A stretch of 64,000 nucleotides of DNA, taken from NCBI RefSeq assembly GCF_029168315.1, contig NZ_JARGYD010000004.1:62001-126000 (forward strand), read 5' to 3'. This DNA is from Psychromarinibacter halotolerans. Its GTDB lineage: Bacteria; Pseudomonadota; Alphaproteobacteria; Rhodobacterales; Rhodobacteraceae. The first letter of the stretch is position 1, and each line of letters starts with the position of its first letter. Positions 1 through 8,178 of the stretch are shown here, piece after piece. A program made the position numbers and the translations under genes. The notes beneath the pieces are model-generated. The model worked only from the letters and a program-made list of their open reading frames with translations. It was not told the DNA's origin and did no database searches.

Positions 1-82
1 GGACGGAAGGATGCTCCTTCTGCCGCTGCCAGCCGGAAAAGGCGCCGCCATGATACTCGATCTTCAGGGCGTAACGGGGCAT
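1..82 (-). CDS. truA: tRNA pseudouridine synthase A, N-terminal fragment
   Basis: Only the first 27 codons are inside the window; the gene runs off the left edge. The minus-strand ATG at 82 opens MPRYALKIEYHGGAFSGWQR, the typical TruA start (basic strand followed by the GxxFxGWQRQ motif). TruA makes pseudouridine at positions 38-40 of the tRNA anticodon arm. The catalytic Asp lies further on and cannot be checked. The flp-type gene lies upstream on the same strand, but a strong terminator separates the two, so truA is probably transcribed on its own. Confidence 0.85.
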   Translation of the reverse strand, partial: MPRYALKIEYHGGAFSGWQRQKEHPSV

Positions 83-152
83 GGCCGTTCGCTTATCGCG
101 ACCTGTCCGCCCGCGCAATCTGCCGCGCTTGGCAATGGGGGCAGGCGGGCAC

Positions 153-183
153 GAAAAAGCCCCGGGGCCGGGGGCCCGGGGCT
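153..183 (-). terminator. Intrinsic terminator of flp copy 1
   Basis: A GC-rich inverted repeat (AGCCCCGG... / ...CCGGGGCT) is followed by five T on the minus strand. It lies just after the stop codon of the first Flp-type gene and before truA. Confidence 0.8.
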
Positions 184-237
184 GATTTGGTTCGGCGACG
201 ACGGCGCATCGCGGCGCCGCCCTCGTCGTGCAAGACC

Positions 238-432
238 TTAGTAGGTGGTCTTGATGCCCTGCGACGACAGGTGCGAGCCGATGGTCTGGCCGTAGTCGTC
301 GGTGGCGCCACCAACGGTGGTCAGAACGGCGATGCCGAGGCCGACGATGGCAGCGGTCAGCACGACCCAGTCGACGGTCACGGCGCCATCTTCGTCGGAA
401 CGGAAGCGGTTGATCAGGTTGAACAGTTTCAT
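238..432 (-). CDS. Flp-type (type IVb) pilin-like small protein, copy 1
   Basis: A 64-residue protein with a short basic N-terminus (MKLFNLINRF), an acidic patch and then a hydrophobic helix beginning DGAVTVDWVVLTAA. This matches the Flp/type IVb prepilin layout: a Gly cleavage site before a hydrophobic helix with an acidic residue at about position 5. Here that residue is Asp followed by Trp rather than the usual Glu-Tyr. The ATG at 432 was chosen because GGAGAGAGA lies just upstream; an upstream ATG would extend the protein but lacks a good ribosome site. Tad secretion or pilin genes are not in the window, so a pilus role is inferred. The neighbouring copy is almost identical. Confidence 0.75.
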   Translation of the reverse strand: MKLFNLINRFRSDEDGAVTVDWVVLTAAIVGLGIAVLTTVGGATDDYGQTIGSHLSSQGIKTTY

Positions 433-651
433 GGTCTCTCTCTCCATCAATCCTGCCCGCAAGCAGCAGCAGGTGTTTGTATTGCCCTTTGCTCGCGGGA
501 CTTTCTTCCCACTCGCTGGGGCTGGTTTTGATGCCGAAATCGGGCAGGAATTCGTTCAGAGCGGTACGAATTCATAGCATTCTGGCCGTCTGTTTCCGGT
601 CCTGCGCCTATCACCGTCCAAAGGGGTGTATTGCCCCAGCGTCACCTGCAT

Positions 652-685
652 GAGAAAGGGCCGCGTCCAGTTGGAACGCGGCCCT
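652..685 (-). terminator. Intrinsic terminator of flp copy 2
   Basis: Ten-base perfect arms (AGGGCCGCGT/ACGCGGCCCT) with a nine-base loop, followed by TTTCTC on the minus strand, directly after the stop of the second Flp-type gene. Confidence 0.75.
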
Positions 686-707
686 GTCGTTATTGAAAAC
701 GCTTAGA

Positions 708-902
708 TTAGTAAGTCGTCTTGATGCCCTGCGAGGACAGGTGCGAGCCGATGGTCTGGCCATAGTCGTCGGTCGCGCCGCCGACGGTGGTCAGGACGGC
801 GATGCCGAGGCCGACGATAGCAGCGGTCAGAACGACCCAGTCGACGGTCACGGCGCCGTCTTCTTCGGCGCGAAAGCGGTTGATCAGGTTGATCAGTTTC
901 AT
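708..902 (-). CDS. Flp-type (type IVb) pilin-like small protein, copy 2
   Basis: A 64-residue protein that differs from copy 1 only in the first 13 residues (MKLINLINRFRAEEDG against MKLFNLINRFRSDEDG); from DGAVTVDW to the C-terminal GIKTTY the two are identical. The start at 902 is preceded by a GAGAGA ribosome-site region. Each copy has its own terminator, so they are separate transcription units. As with copy 1, the prepilin-like cleavage region carries Asp-Trp in place of Glu-Tyr. A structural role in a Tad-type pilus is likely from family knowledge but not shown by neighbours. Confidence 0.75.
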   Translation of the reverse strand: MKLINLINRFRAEEDGAVTVDWVVLTAAIVGLGIAVLTTVGGATDDYGQTIGSHLSSQGIKTTY

Positions 903-1159
903 GGTTCTCTCTCTCACAAAAGAATTCGAAAGTCTCAGTCCGGGTTCATCGCGACCTCTCGGGGGGCCTTCAGTCGCGACATGGCTATGGTTAACGATGC
1001 AACGGGGCGGGATTGCGGCGCATGGCGGATGATTTCGGGGTAACTGCGGGGCGGTTCCGGTTATCTGCACGATCGGAAAAAAGTCGTGTTCTGCGTTCTT
1101 TACCTGGACCGAAAGGCCCGATTAATGTGGTTTCCAAAATGCCAGCATCGGAGGGTGGC

Positions 1160-2698
1160 TTGACCTATTTGAAGCAGTTCATTGTCGCAGGAACATTGAT
1201 TGTCGTCGGAGACCAAGCGCATGCCGCGCTGCGGTTCTGTAACGAGACCGAGCATGTCCAGAGCGTCGCGATTGGGTATAGCGGTGATCGCGACTGGATG
1301 TCCGAGGGCTGGTGGAACATCGATCCGGGCGAATGCTCGACCGTGGTCGGCGGCAACCTCACCAAGCGCTACTATTATTACCGCGCCGAAGTGAACGCGG
1401 GCGACTTTGCGGGCGGGACCTTCAATTTCTGCACCACGCCCGAGGAATTCGAGATCATCGGGGACACCAACTGCGAACAGCGTGGTTACGACACCGAGGG
1501 CTTCCGCGAGATCGACACGGGCGAGACCGCGACCGATTTCACCTTCACCCTGACCGGCGACGGCACTGCGCCCCGCTCGGAAGACGGCCCGGCGACCGAC
1601 ACGCCGGAACTGGGGCTGAGCATCTGTAACTCGACCTCCGAGGTTCAGTCGGTCTCGATCGGCTATGAAACCGATAGCGGTTTCCTGTCCGAAGGCTGGT
1701 GGAACGTCGAGCCGGACGACTGCGCGCTGGTGCTCGCGGGGGAACTGCAGCAGCGGTACTATTACTACCGCGCCGAGGTGAACGGCGGACCGTTCGACGG
1801 CGAGGGGTACATGTTCTGCACCACGCCCGAGGTCTACGAGATCGAAGGCGACACGAACTGCGAAGCGCGGGGCTACGACTCTGAAAGCTTCACCGAGATC
1901 GACACGGGCCCGACCGCGGTCGGCCATGTCGAATACATCACCGCGAACGGCGAGGCGCCGCCGCAGACCACCCCGGACGCGGGACCTGTCGGGGATGCCG
2001 GGCTAGAGATCTGCAACGACACCGCGGACGTCCAGTCGGTCACCATCGGCTACGAGGGCGCGGAAGACTGGACCTCGGAAGGGTGGTGGAACATCGACCC
2101 GGGCGCGTGCATGGTTCCCGCGCTGGACGGCGTGAACCGGCGGTACATCTACTATCGCGCCGAGATCGACGGCGGCGACTTCTACGGCGAAAGCTATTTC
2201 TTCTGCACCACGCCAGAGGCTTTCGTGATCGTCGGCGACACCGAGTGCGAGGCGCGCGGCTATGACCGCGAGGACTTCGCCGAGGTCGACACCGGCGGCA
2301 CCACCGGAACCTTCACCCTGACGCTGGTGTCGCCCAACGAAGTCGACGGCGGGCCGGTGGGTGACGACCGCGTCGGGTTCCCGGACGAACCGAAGGTTCC
2401 CGGTGATCCGACCGATACCGATGCCGACACTGACGTGGCCCCGGACGAGGACACGGCCGAGACCGACACGCCGGAACAGCCCAGCTTCGACTTTGGCGTC
2501 CCCGGCGAGGACGACGAGGCCGTCGCGACGGATACCGACACCGACACGGCGCCGGACTTCGACTTCGACACGCCCGATACGCCAGAGACGGATACGCCCG
2601 ACACGCCGGAAGCGGACACCCCGGACCCGGATACGAGCGTTCCGGAAGACGACGCCGAGCCGACACCGACGCGGCGCGGCGGAACGCGCGGGGGCTGA
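1160..2698 (+). CDS. Secreted protein with three tandem DUF1036 domains and an acidic tail
   Basis: I place the start at a TTG at 1160, behind GGAGGG with ordinary spacing. It opens directly into a signal peptide (MTYLKQFIVAGTLIVVGDQAHA). An ATG at 1139 is in frame but has no ribosome site. The mature protein has three DUF1036 modules, at about residues 24-134, 153-262 and 282-392. Each has a CN motif near its start, SEGWWN, a YYYYRAE-type strand, FCTTPE and a GYD..F.E.DTG end, with four Cys each. Residues 393-512 are low-complexity Asp/Thr/Pro ending in Arg-Gly. DUF1036 has no known function. The gene is followed 4 bp later by a second DUF1036 gene, so the two form an operon. Confidence 0.85.
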   Translation: MTYLKQFIVAGTLIVVGDQAHAALRFCNETEHVQSVAIGYSGDRDWMSEGWWNIDPGECSTVVGGNLTKRYYYYRAEVNAGDFAGGTFNFCTTPEEFEIIGDTNCEQRGYDTEGFREIDTGETATDFTFTLTGDGTAPRSEDGPATDTPELGLSICNSTSEVQSVSIGYETDSGFLSEGWWNVEPDDCALVLAGELQQRYYYYRAEVNGGPFDGEGYMFCTTPEVYEIEGDTNCEARGYDSESFTEIDTGPTAVGHVEYITANGEAPPQTTPDAGPVGDAGLEICNDTADVQSVTIGYEGAEDWTSEGWWNIDPGACMVPALDGVNRRYIYYRAEIDGGDFYGESYFFCTTPEAFVIVGDTECEARGYDREDFAEVDTGGTTGTFTLTLVSPNEVDGGPVGDDRVGFPDEPKVPGDPTDTDADTDVAPDEDTAETDTPEQPSFDFGVPGEDDEAVATDTDTDTAPDFDFDTPDTPETDTPDTPEADTPDPDTSVPEDDAEPTPTRRGGTRGG

Positions 2699-2702
2699 CG
2701 CG

Positions 2703-3899
2703 ATGCGTCCGACGCGTATCCTGCCACATGTGATCGCGGGCGGCCTTTGGGCCGCCCTTGCGACCGGCGCGCACGCTGCGCTGGAGATCTGCAACGATAC
2801 GAACACGCTGCAGACGGTCGCGATCGGCTACAAGGGCGACCGCGACTGGGTGTCCGAGGGCTGGTGGAACATAGAAGCCGGCGATTGCGCGGTCGTATTG
2901 GCGGGCGGGCTGACCCGGCGCTATTACTACTATTACGCGGAATCCTCGAATGAGGATTTCGAGGGGCAGGATTACCGCTTCTGTGCCTCGGACGAGATCT
3001 TCACCATCGAGGGCGACACGGGCTGCGAGGAACGCGGCTATGAGACGTTGTCGATGCGCGAGATCGACACCGGCGAACGGGCGCGCGACTTTACGCTGAC
3101 GCTGGTCAATTCGGGCGGCAATCCGACCGGGACCGACAAGATCGCGCCGAAGATCGAGGACGAAAGCGCACCGCCCACGGCCGAGGTGAACGAAGGCGTC
3201 AACGACAGTTCTTCGGGGCCCGGCGGTCCCGGCGGCGGAGCGCCTGTGACAGAGACGGTGCAGGACACGACCATCGTGCCGGAAGAGATCCCGATGACCG
3301 TCTCGGCCGAGGATCTTGTGACCGACATTCCCGCAGGTAACCACGGCAGGGCGTTCGAGACCACGGCGCTGTTCCAAGGCTGCGAATTGGACGGCGGGCG
3401 CGAGATGTGCTCGTTCCACGCGGGCGACTGGAAAATGCGCGTGTTCTATCGCGGCCCGACGCCCGAAGCGTTGATGTACGCGCTGGAGGAACTGGCGGTG
3501 AACATGCCGGTGTACCTGAAGGCCGACATGGTCGAAACGCACGGCAACACCGCCGCCATCGTCGTGCGCGCCGTCGAACCGCGGCCGGGCGACGACGTGG
3601 ATTCGCGTTTGCGCGCAACGCTGCAGGGCGACTGGGTCGATACGTCGGATCAGCGGTGGGAGATGACGGTCAGCGGGTCCGAAATCCATTTCCGGCAGAA
3701 CGGCGACTATTCGGGCAGCCGCTTCATGCGGATCGCACGGCAATGCGACGGCGCGACAGGAGAGGGGCCGTTCCTTGTTCAGATCAACGCCGAGAACAAC
3801 CGCCGCACCTGCTACAGCATCGACCGCGCGGAACCGGGTCGGCTGGAACTGACGGACGTGCGGCGTGGACGAACCACCAGCTATCGAAAGATGCGCTGA
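2703..3899 (+). CDS. Secreted DUF1036 protein with lipocalin-like C-terminal domain
   Basis: The ATG at 2703 follows the previous stop by 4 bp and opens a signal peptide (MRPTRILPHVIAGGLWAALATGAHA is about 25 residues, cleaved after AHA). One DUF1036 module at about 27-137 shares the SEGWWN and FC...GY...DTG features with the upstream gene. A Pro/Gly/Glu-rich linker follows, then a Cys-containing region, and at about 304-398 a segment resembling secreted lipocalin-like beta-barrel domains (LQGDWVDTSDQRWEM, a late CYSID, and a closing YRKMR). The function is unknown. Export and operon linkage suggest that the two proteins act together at the cell surface or in the periplasm. Confidence 0.8.
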   Translation: MRPTRILPHVIAGGLWAALATGAHAALEICNDTNTLQTVAIGYKGDRDWVSEGWWNIEAGDCAVVLAGGLTRRYYYYYAESSNEDFEGQDYRFCASDEIFTIEGDTGCEERGYETLSMREIDTGERARDFTLTLVNSGGNPTGTDKIAPKIEDESAPPTAEVNEGVNDSSSGPGGPGGGAPVTETVQDTTIVPEEIPMTVSAEDLVTDIPAGNHGRAFETTALFQGCELDGGREMCSFHAGDWKMRVFYRGPTPEALMYALEELAVNMPVYLKADMVETHGNTAAIVVRAVEPRPGDDVDSRLRATLQGDWVDTSDQRWEMTVSGSEIHFRQNGDYSGSRFMRIARQCDGATGEGPFLVQINAENNRRTCYSIDRAEPGRLELTDVRRGRTTSYRKMR

Positions 3900-4109
3900 C
3901 CGTCGAAATCCGCCGGTTCGGCCACAGTGAAATTCGGCTGCCTGAGGGCTGGTCGTGCCGGCTGAGCCTTGGCGAAAAGCTGCGAAAGGGCGTCGTCAAG
4001 GGAGAGTTTTCCTTGACGGCACCCGGCGTGCACTGGATTCCTGTGTCGAAAGTGTGCCCGAGTAGGGCGGAACCATCTCGACGCGTACGACGGGAACAGG
4101 AGTAATACT

Positions 4110-5147
4110 TTGCCCCTTTACGATTTTCAGACGACTGCTCTGCCAACTACGACCGTCACGCTCATATCCGGTGTCGGTTTTACCTATGTTGCGGACGGCG
4201 TGAAGTTCACTGTGTCCTTCACGAATGCGTCGAACCAAGGCGACGTGGTTGTCACTTTCGGCGCGCCGGGCGGCGGCATTCCAGGGCCGTTCTATATTGC
4301 GGACTCGCTGACCTTTGACACGGCCCCATCGACGGTTCCGGATGTCATCCGCCTGACGCTGGAAAGCACCGCCGACACTGACAACACTGTGTTTACCGGG
4401 ACCGCGTTGAATCCCGTCGCCCTTCAAATGGACGGTAGCTTCAATAGCGGGTCGTTCGACATTGCATTCACCGATTCCATCAACGGAACCGGCACGGTGT
4501 CCTACACCACCTACACGTCGAACCAGCTTCTGACCGCCGTTGGCAGCTTCACCGGGATCACTTTCACATCCAGCCTGACCTCTGGCACTGATAACGCGCA
4601 GATGATGAACTCGCTGTTCGTGAACAGCCTTGAATGCTTCTGCGAAGACACCCTGATCACCACCCCGTCCGGCCAACGCGCGGTGCAGGATCTGGCCGAA
4701 GGTGACGAGGTTCTGACCGCCGATGGTCGCACTGTCGCCATCCGCTGGCTGGGCCGCACGATGGTCGACCCCGCAGTCAGCGACGCCGCCCGCGTGTCGC
4801 CGGTCCGGATCTCGAAAGGGGCGCTGGGCAATGGTCTGCCGGAACGCGACCTGCTGGTCTCGGCGGAACATGCGGTTGCACTGGACGGCAAGCTGGTCAA
4901 CGCCGGCGCGCTGCTGAACGGCACCACGATCCGCCGCGACAAACGCACCGAGCCCTTCGCGTATTACCACGTTGAAACCGACGCCCACGAGCTGATCCTG
5001 GCCGAGGGCGTGGCGGCCGAAACCTATCTGGAACAGCGGTCCGACGTCGCATTCGACAATGCCGACACCCGCATGTCGCGCGTCGTTCCCGAGATGGACC
5101 TGCCGCGCGTGGCGTCCAGCCGTCTGCTTCAGGCCACCGCCGCCTGA
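4110..5147 (+). CDS. Hint (Hedgehog/intein-like) domain protein
   Basis: A TTG start at 4110 follows ACAGGAG. Residues 1-175 are rich in Thr, Ser, Gly and beta-type sequence and match no family I recognise. From Cys176 there is a Hint domain of the type common in alphaproteobacteria: CFCEDTLITTPSG, then DLAEGDEVLTADG, RWLGR, SPVRI, LVSAEHAVAL and YYHVETDAHELILAEG. In Hint domains the first Cys is the nucleophile for an N-S acyl shift and the late His assists. There is no C-terminal intein-type Asn-Cys junction, so self-cleavage rather than splicing would be expected if it is active. It has no signal peptide and a terminator follows, so it is probably monocistronic. Confidence 0.8.
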   Translation: MPLYDFQTTALPTTTVTLISGVGFTYVADGVKFTVSFTNASNQGDVVVTFGAPGGGIPGPFYIADSLTFDTAPSTVPDVIRLTLESTADTDNTVFTGTALNPVALQMDGSFNSGSFDIAFTDSINGTGTVSYTTYTSNQLLTAVGSFTGITFTSSLTSGTDNAQMMNSLFVNSLECFCEDTLITTPSGQRAVQDLAEGDEVLTADGRTVAIRWLGRTMVDPAVSDAARVSPVRISKGALGNGLPERDLLVSAEHAVALDGKLVNAGALLNGTTIRRDKRTEPFAYYHVETDAHELILAEGVAAETYLEQRSDVAFDNADTRMSRVVPEMDLPRVASSRLLQATAA

Positions 5148-5175
5148 CGTCAGACCCAAGGCGTATCGCTTTTCA

Positions 5176-5209
5176 CACCGCCCTGCCGGGACACCGGCGG
5201 GGCGGTTTT
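5176..5209 (+). terminator. Intrinsic terminator after the Hint-domain gene
   Basis: The inverted repeat ACCGCCCTGCCGG / CCGGCGGGGCGGT ends in TTTTCGTTT about 30 bp after the stop codon. The arms also face the convergent choV gene. Confidence 0.8.
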
Positions 5210-5232
5210 CGTTTGTCACGGATGCGACGGAT

Positions 5233-6258
5233 TTATCCGCGCGGGTCCAACAGTTTGGCAAGCACCGAGTCGCGGGTGATCTGCCCCGCAAGCTGGCCGT
5301 CGGGGCCTGTGACGCCAACCGGACGACCGCTGGCCGCGACACGGCTCATGACCTCGCGGATGTCGGTGTCGGGCGGCACTCGGTCTTCAATATCCTCGTG
5401 TGCCGGTACCATCACGTCGCGCGCGCACAGCACACCCAGCGGGTTCATGTGCGCCACGAAATCGGCCACGTAATCGTTCGCGGGATTGGTAAAGATCTCT
5501 TGCGGGGTGCCGCACTGCACGATCCGCCCGCCCTCCATGATCGCGATCCGGTTGCCGATCTTGAACGCCTCGTCCAGATCGTGGCTGACGAAGATGATGG
5601 TGCGCTTCAGGCGGGCCTGAAGTTCCAGCAGTTCGTCCTGCAACCGGGTGCGGATCAGCGGATCGAGCGCTGAGAAGGGCTCGTCCATCAGCAGCACCGG
5701 CGCTTCTGTCGCGAAGGCGCGAGCAAGGCCGACGCGCTGCTGCATCCCGCCCGACAGTTCGCCCACCTTGCGGTCGGCCCAGTCGGACAGGCCGACAAGG
5801 TCCAACTGCCGTTCGACCCGCCCGTCGCGTTCGGCACGGGGCATCCCGCCCAGTTCCAGCCCAAGCCCGACGTTCTCGCGCACCGTGCGCCACGGCAGCA
5901 GGCCGAACGCCTGAAACACCATCGAGATCTGTTTCAACCGCAACTCGCGCAGCAGCCGGGCGTTGGCGCGGGTCACACTGACCTCTCGGTCGCCATAGGC
6001 GACGCGGACCTCGCCGCGCGCCACCGGGTTCAGCCCGTTGACCGCGCGCAGCAGTGTGGACTTGCCCGAGCCCGACAGCCCCATCAGGACAAGGATCTCT
6101 CCCTCTGCGACCTCTAGCGAACAATCGTGCACGCCAAGCACCTGACCCGTGGCGTCCTGAATCTCGGCGCGGCTTTGGCCTGCGTCCATCAGGGGCAGGG
6201 CGTCCTTGGGATCGTCTCCGAAGACGATCGAGACATTGTCGAAGATGACGGCGCTCAT
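5233..6258 (-). CDS. choV: Choline ABC transporter, ATP-binding protein
   Basis: A 341-residue ATPase of the glycine betaine/choline (ProV/ChoV) class that powers import through ChoW. Visible motifs are Walker A GLSGSGKST, the Q-loop VFQAFGLLPWRT, the signature LSGGMQQRVGLARA, Walker B VLLMDEPFSALD and the switch His in FVSHDLDEA. The C-terminal 60 residues look like one CBS-type module (ARDVMVP...GQITRDSV), as in ProV-type proteins. The start at 6258 overlaps the choW stop by ATGA, so the two genes are translationally coupled. Confidence 0.92.
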   Translation of the reverse strand: MSAVIFDNVSIVFGDDPKDALPLMDAGQSRAEIQDATGQVLGVHDCSLEVAEGEILVLMGLSGSGKSTLLRAVNGLNPVARGEVRVAYGDREVSVTRANARLLRELRLKQISMVFQAFGLLPWRTVRENVGLGLELGGMPRAERDGRVERQLDLVGLSDWADRKVGELSGGMQQRVGLARAFATEAPVLLMDEPFSALDPLIRTRLQDELLELQARLKRTIIFVSHDLDEAFKIGNRIAIMEGGRIVQCGTPQEIFTNPANDYVADFVAHMNPLGVLCARDVMVPAHEDIEDRVPPDTDIREVMSRVAASGRPVGVTGPDGQLAGQITRDSVLAKLLDPRG

Positions 6259-7091
6259 TTGCGGTCCACCCGCAACATCCGGTCCAGCATGATCGCGACG
6301 ACGACGATGATGAACCCGCTTTCGAAGCCCAGCGACGTGTTGACCTGGTTCAGTGCCCGGACCACCGGCACCCCAAGGCCGTCCGCCCCGACCAGCGCGG
6401 CGATGACGACCATCGACAGCGACAGCATGATGGTCTGGTTCAGGCCCGCCATGATCTGCGGAAAGGCATAGGGCAGTTCCACCTTCCACAACACCTGCCG
6501 CCCGGTGGCGCCAAAGGCGCGCGCCGCTTCCAGCAGGTGGGTCGGTGTCGACGACACACCAAGATGCGTAAGCCGGATCGGCGCGGGCAGCACGAAGATC
6601 ACGGTGGCGAACAGTCCGGGCACCATGCCGATGCCGAACAGGACGATGGCGGGGATCAGGTAGACGAAGGTCGGCAGGGTCTGCATCAGGTCCAGCACCG
6701 GACGCATCGCGGCATACAGCCTTGGCCGATGCGCGGCGGCGATCCCGATGGGCACGCCGACGGCCATGCAGGCAGCGCAGGCGAACACCACCAGCGTCAG
6801 GCTTTCGGTCGTTTCCTCCCAATAGCCTTGGTTTAGAATGAACAGGAACCCGGCAGCGACGAACAGGCAGACCTTCCAGTTGCGTTGCAGCGCCCACGTC
6901 AGGGCGACGAACAGCGCGACGATCAGCAGCGGGGGCGGGGTCTGCAAAAGGTACAGCACCCATTCGATGGCGACGTCCTCCATCCAGATGGCGATGGCGT
7001 CGAACACGCCGCCGCCGACGTCCTGCAACCAGTCGAACAGGGCCTCGGCCCAGTCTCCGACGGGTATCTTGTATTCGGTCAGCCAGTTCAT
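6255..7091 (-). CDS. choW: Choline ABC transporter, permease
   Basis: A 278-residue multi-spanning permease of the ProW/ChoW type with the binding-protein-dependent transport signature region (EAARAFGATGRQVLWKVELPYAFPQIMAG, the EAA loop that docks on the ATPase). I chose the ATG at 7091 (MNWLTEYKIP) behind GGGGGAA; an in-frame upstream ATG adds a poor extension. It is coupled to choV by a 4-bp overlap. The binding-protein gene choX, normally immediately upstream, is instead about 2.3 kb away across two opposite-strand genes. Confidence 0.9.
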   Translation of the reverse strand: MNWLTEYKIPVGDWAEALFDWLQDVGGGVFDAIAIWMEDVAIEWVLYLLQTPPPLLIVALFVALTWALQRNWKVCLFVAAGFLFILNQGYWEETTESLTLVVFACAACMAVGVPIGIAAAHRPRLYAAMRPVLDLMQTLPTFVYLIPAIVLFGIGMVPGLFATVIFVLPAPIRLTHLGVSSTPTHLLEAARAFGATGRQVLWKVELPYAFPQIMAGLNQTIMLSLSMVVIAALVGADGLGVPVVRALNQVNTSLGFESGFIIVVVAIMLDRMLRVDRK

Positions 7092-7200
7092 GTCGGTTCC
7101 CCCGGTTCCGTTCACCATGCCGTGAGGCTGGCGTGTTGGAAAGAGACAGGCCCGGTGCATGCCCTACGTGTCTCTGACCGACAACAGGGAGTTGGAAACC

Positions 7201-7998
7201 ATGACGACACGACGGACCTTCCTTATGAGTGCTGCCGGCGCCGCCGCCGGCGCTGGCGTGATCACCATCCTGCCGTTCGACGCACGGGCCAATACCGCGG
7301 GCGGCAACACCTTTCCGACCGATGGCGGCGAGGTCGTGGTGCACCCGGTCGAGCACGCCTCGCTGATCCTCGAGACGCCCGCTGGCGTGATCTATGTCGA
7401 CACCGTGGGCGATCCGGCGATGTACGCCGACATGCCGGCCCCGGACATGGTGCTGATCACCCACGAACACGGCGATCACTATAACGCCGAGACGCTTGCC
7501 GCGATCTCGGGCGAGGCGCCGATCCTAACGAACCCGGCTGTCTTCGACATGCTGCCCGAAGACCTGAAAGCCCGCGCCTCGTCGATCGCCAACGGCGAGA
7601 CGACCGAGATGATGGGCGTCGGGATCGAGGCGATCCCGGCCTACAACACCACCGAAGAGCGGTCGAACTTCCATCCCGAGGGGCGCGACAACGGCTATGT
7701 GCTGACTGTCGACGGACTGACGATCTATATCTCGGGCGACACCGAGGGCACGCCGGAAATGGCGGCGCTGTCGGGCATCGACGTGGCGTTCGTCTGCATG
7801 AACCTGCCGTACACGATGGACGCCGAGGCGGCAGCCGCAGCCGTGGCCGAATTCGCGCCGAGCTACGTCTATCCCTACCACTACCGTGGGCAGGACGGCG
7901 GCACGCAGGACCCCGAGACCTTCGCCCAGATGGTCGCGGACGCCGGTGCCGAGACCGAGGTCAAACTGCATGACTGGTACAACGGCTCTTTGAGCTAA
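7201..7998 (+). CDS. Exported MBL-fold metallohydrolase
   Basis: A 265-residue UlaG-like metallo-beta-lactamase-fold protein. The N-terminus has a twin-arginine signal (TTRRTFLMSAAGAAAGAG..., cleavage after DARA). The metal-binding motif is THEHGDH, with later ligand candidates in ISGDTEG and YPYHYRG. The substrate is unknown. The start at 7201 was chosen for the Tat signal; an in-frame ATG at 7159 would only add a non-signal extension. The gene is divergent from choW and lies between choX and choW-choV, but nothing in it points to choline chemistry. Confidence 0.8.
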   Translation: MTTRRTFLMSAAGAAAGAGVITILPFDARANTAGGNTFPTDGGEVVVHPVEHASLILETPAGVIYVDTVGDPAMYADMPAPDMVLITHEHGDHYNAETLAAISGEAPILTNPAVFDMLPEDLKARASSIANGETTEMMGVGIEAIPAYNTTEERSNFHPEGRDNGYVLTVDGLTIYISGDTEGTPEMAALSGIDVAFVCMNLPYTMDAEAAAAAVAEFAPSYVYPYHYRGQDGGTQDPETFAQMVADAGAETEVKLHDWYNGSLS

Positions 7999-8048
7999 CC
8001 AAAGCTACGGGCGCCCGTCGCGCCCGCAGTTGTTTCTGATGCGTAACA

Positions 8049-8101
8049 AATTCACCTATAAGGAGAGTATGGTATCCCGCCATAACTCTTATGGGTGAAT
8101 T
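8049..8101. repeat. Long imperfect inverted repeat
   Basis: The arms at 8049-8072 and 8080-8101 share AATTCACC...ATAAG...AGT.ATGG with their complement, around a seven-base loop. The sequence is AT-rich for this genome. It sits 77 bp before the following gene and could be a 5' UTR structure, an operator or the remnant of a small repeat element. A weak GC hairpin at 8008-8026 just before it may end the MBL-fold transcript. Confidence 0.6.
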
Positions 8102-8178
8102 CTGCTATTCCTGATCTGCTTGCTTTTTAGGCTCGGCCGTTTCGTGGCCGTAACCCATTCAAAGAGAAAGTTTAGATC

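Noticed and set aside
1013..1159. N-terminal extension of the first DUF1036 protein from an ATG at 1013 or 1139
   Set aside because: The extension is not signal-like and has no ribosome site, whereas the TTG at 1160 has both a ribosome site and a clean signal peptide.
2313..3743. Long minus-strand frame opposite the DUF1036 operon
   Set aside because: It is a shadow of the plus-strand genes in GC-rich DNA: Arg-rich, without domains, and overlapping two supported genes.
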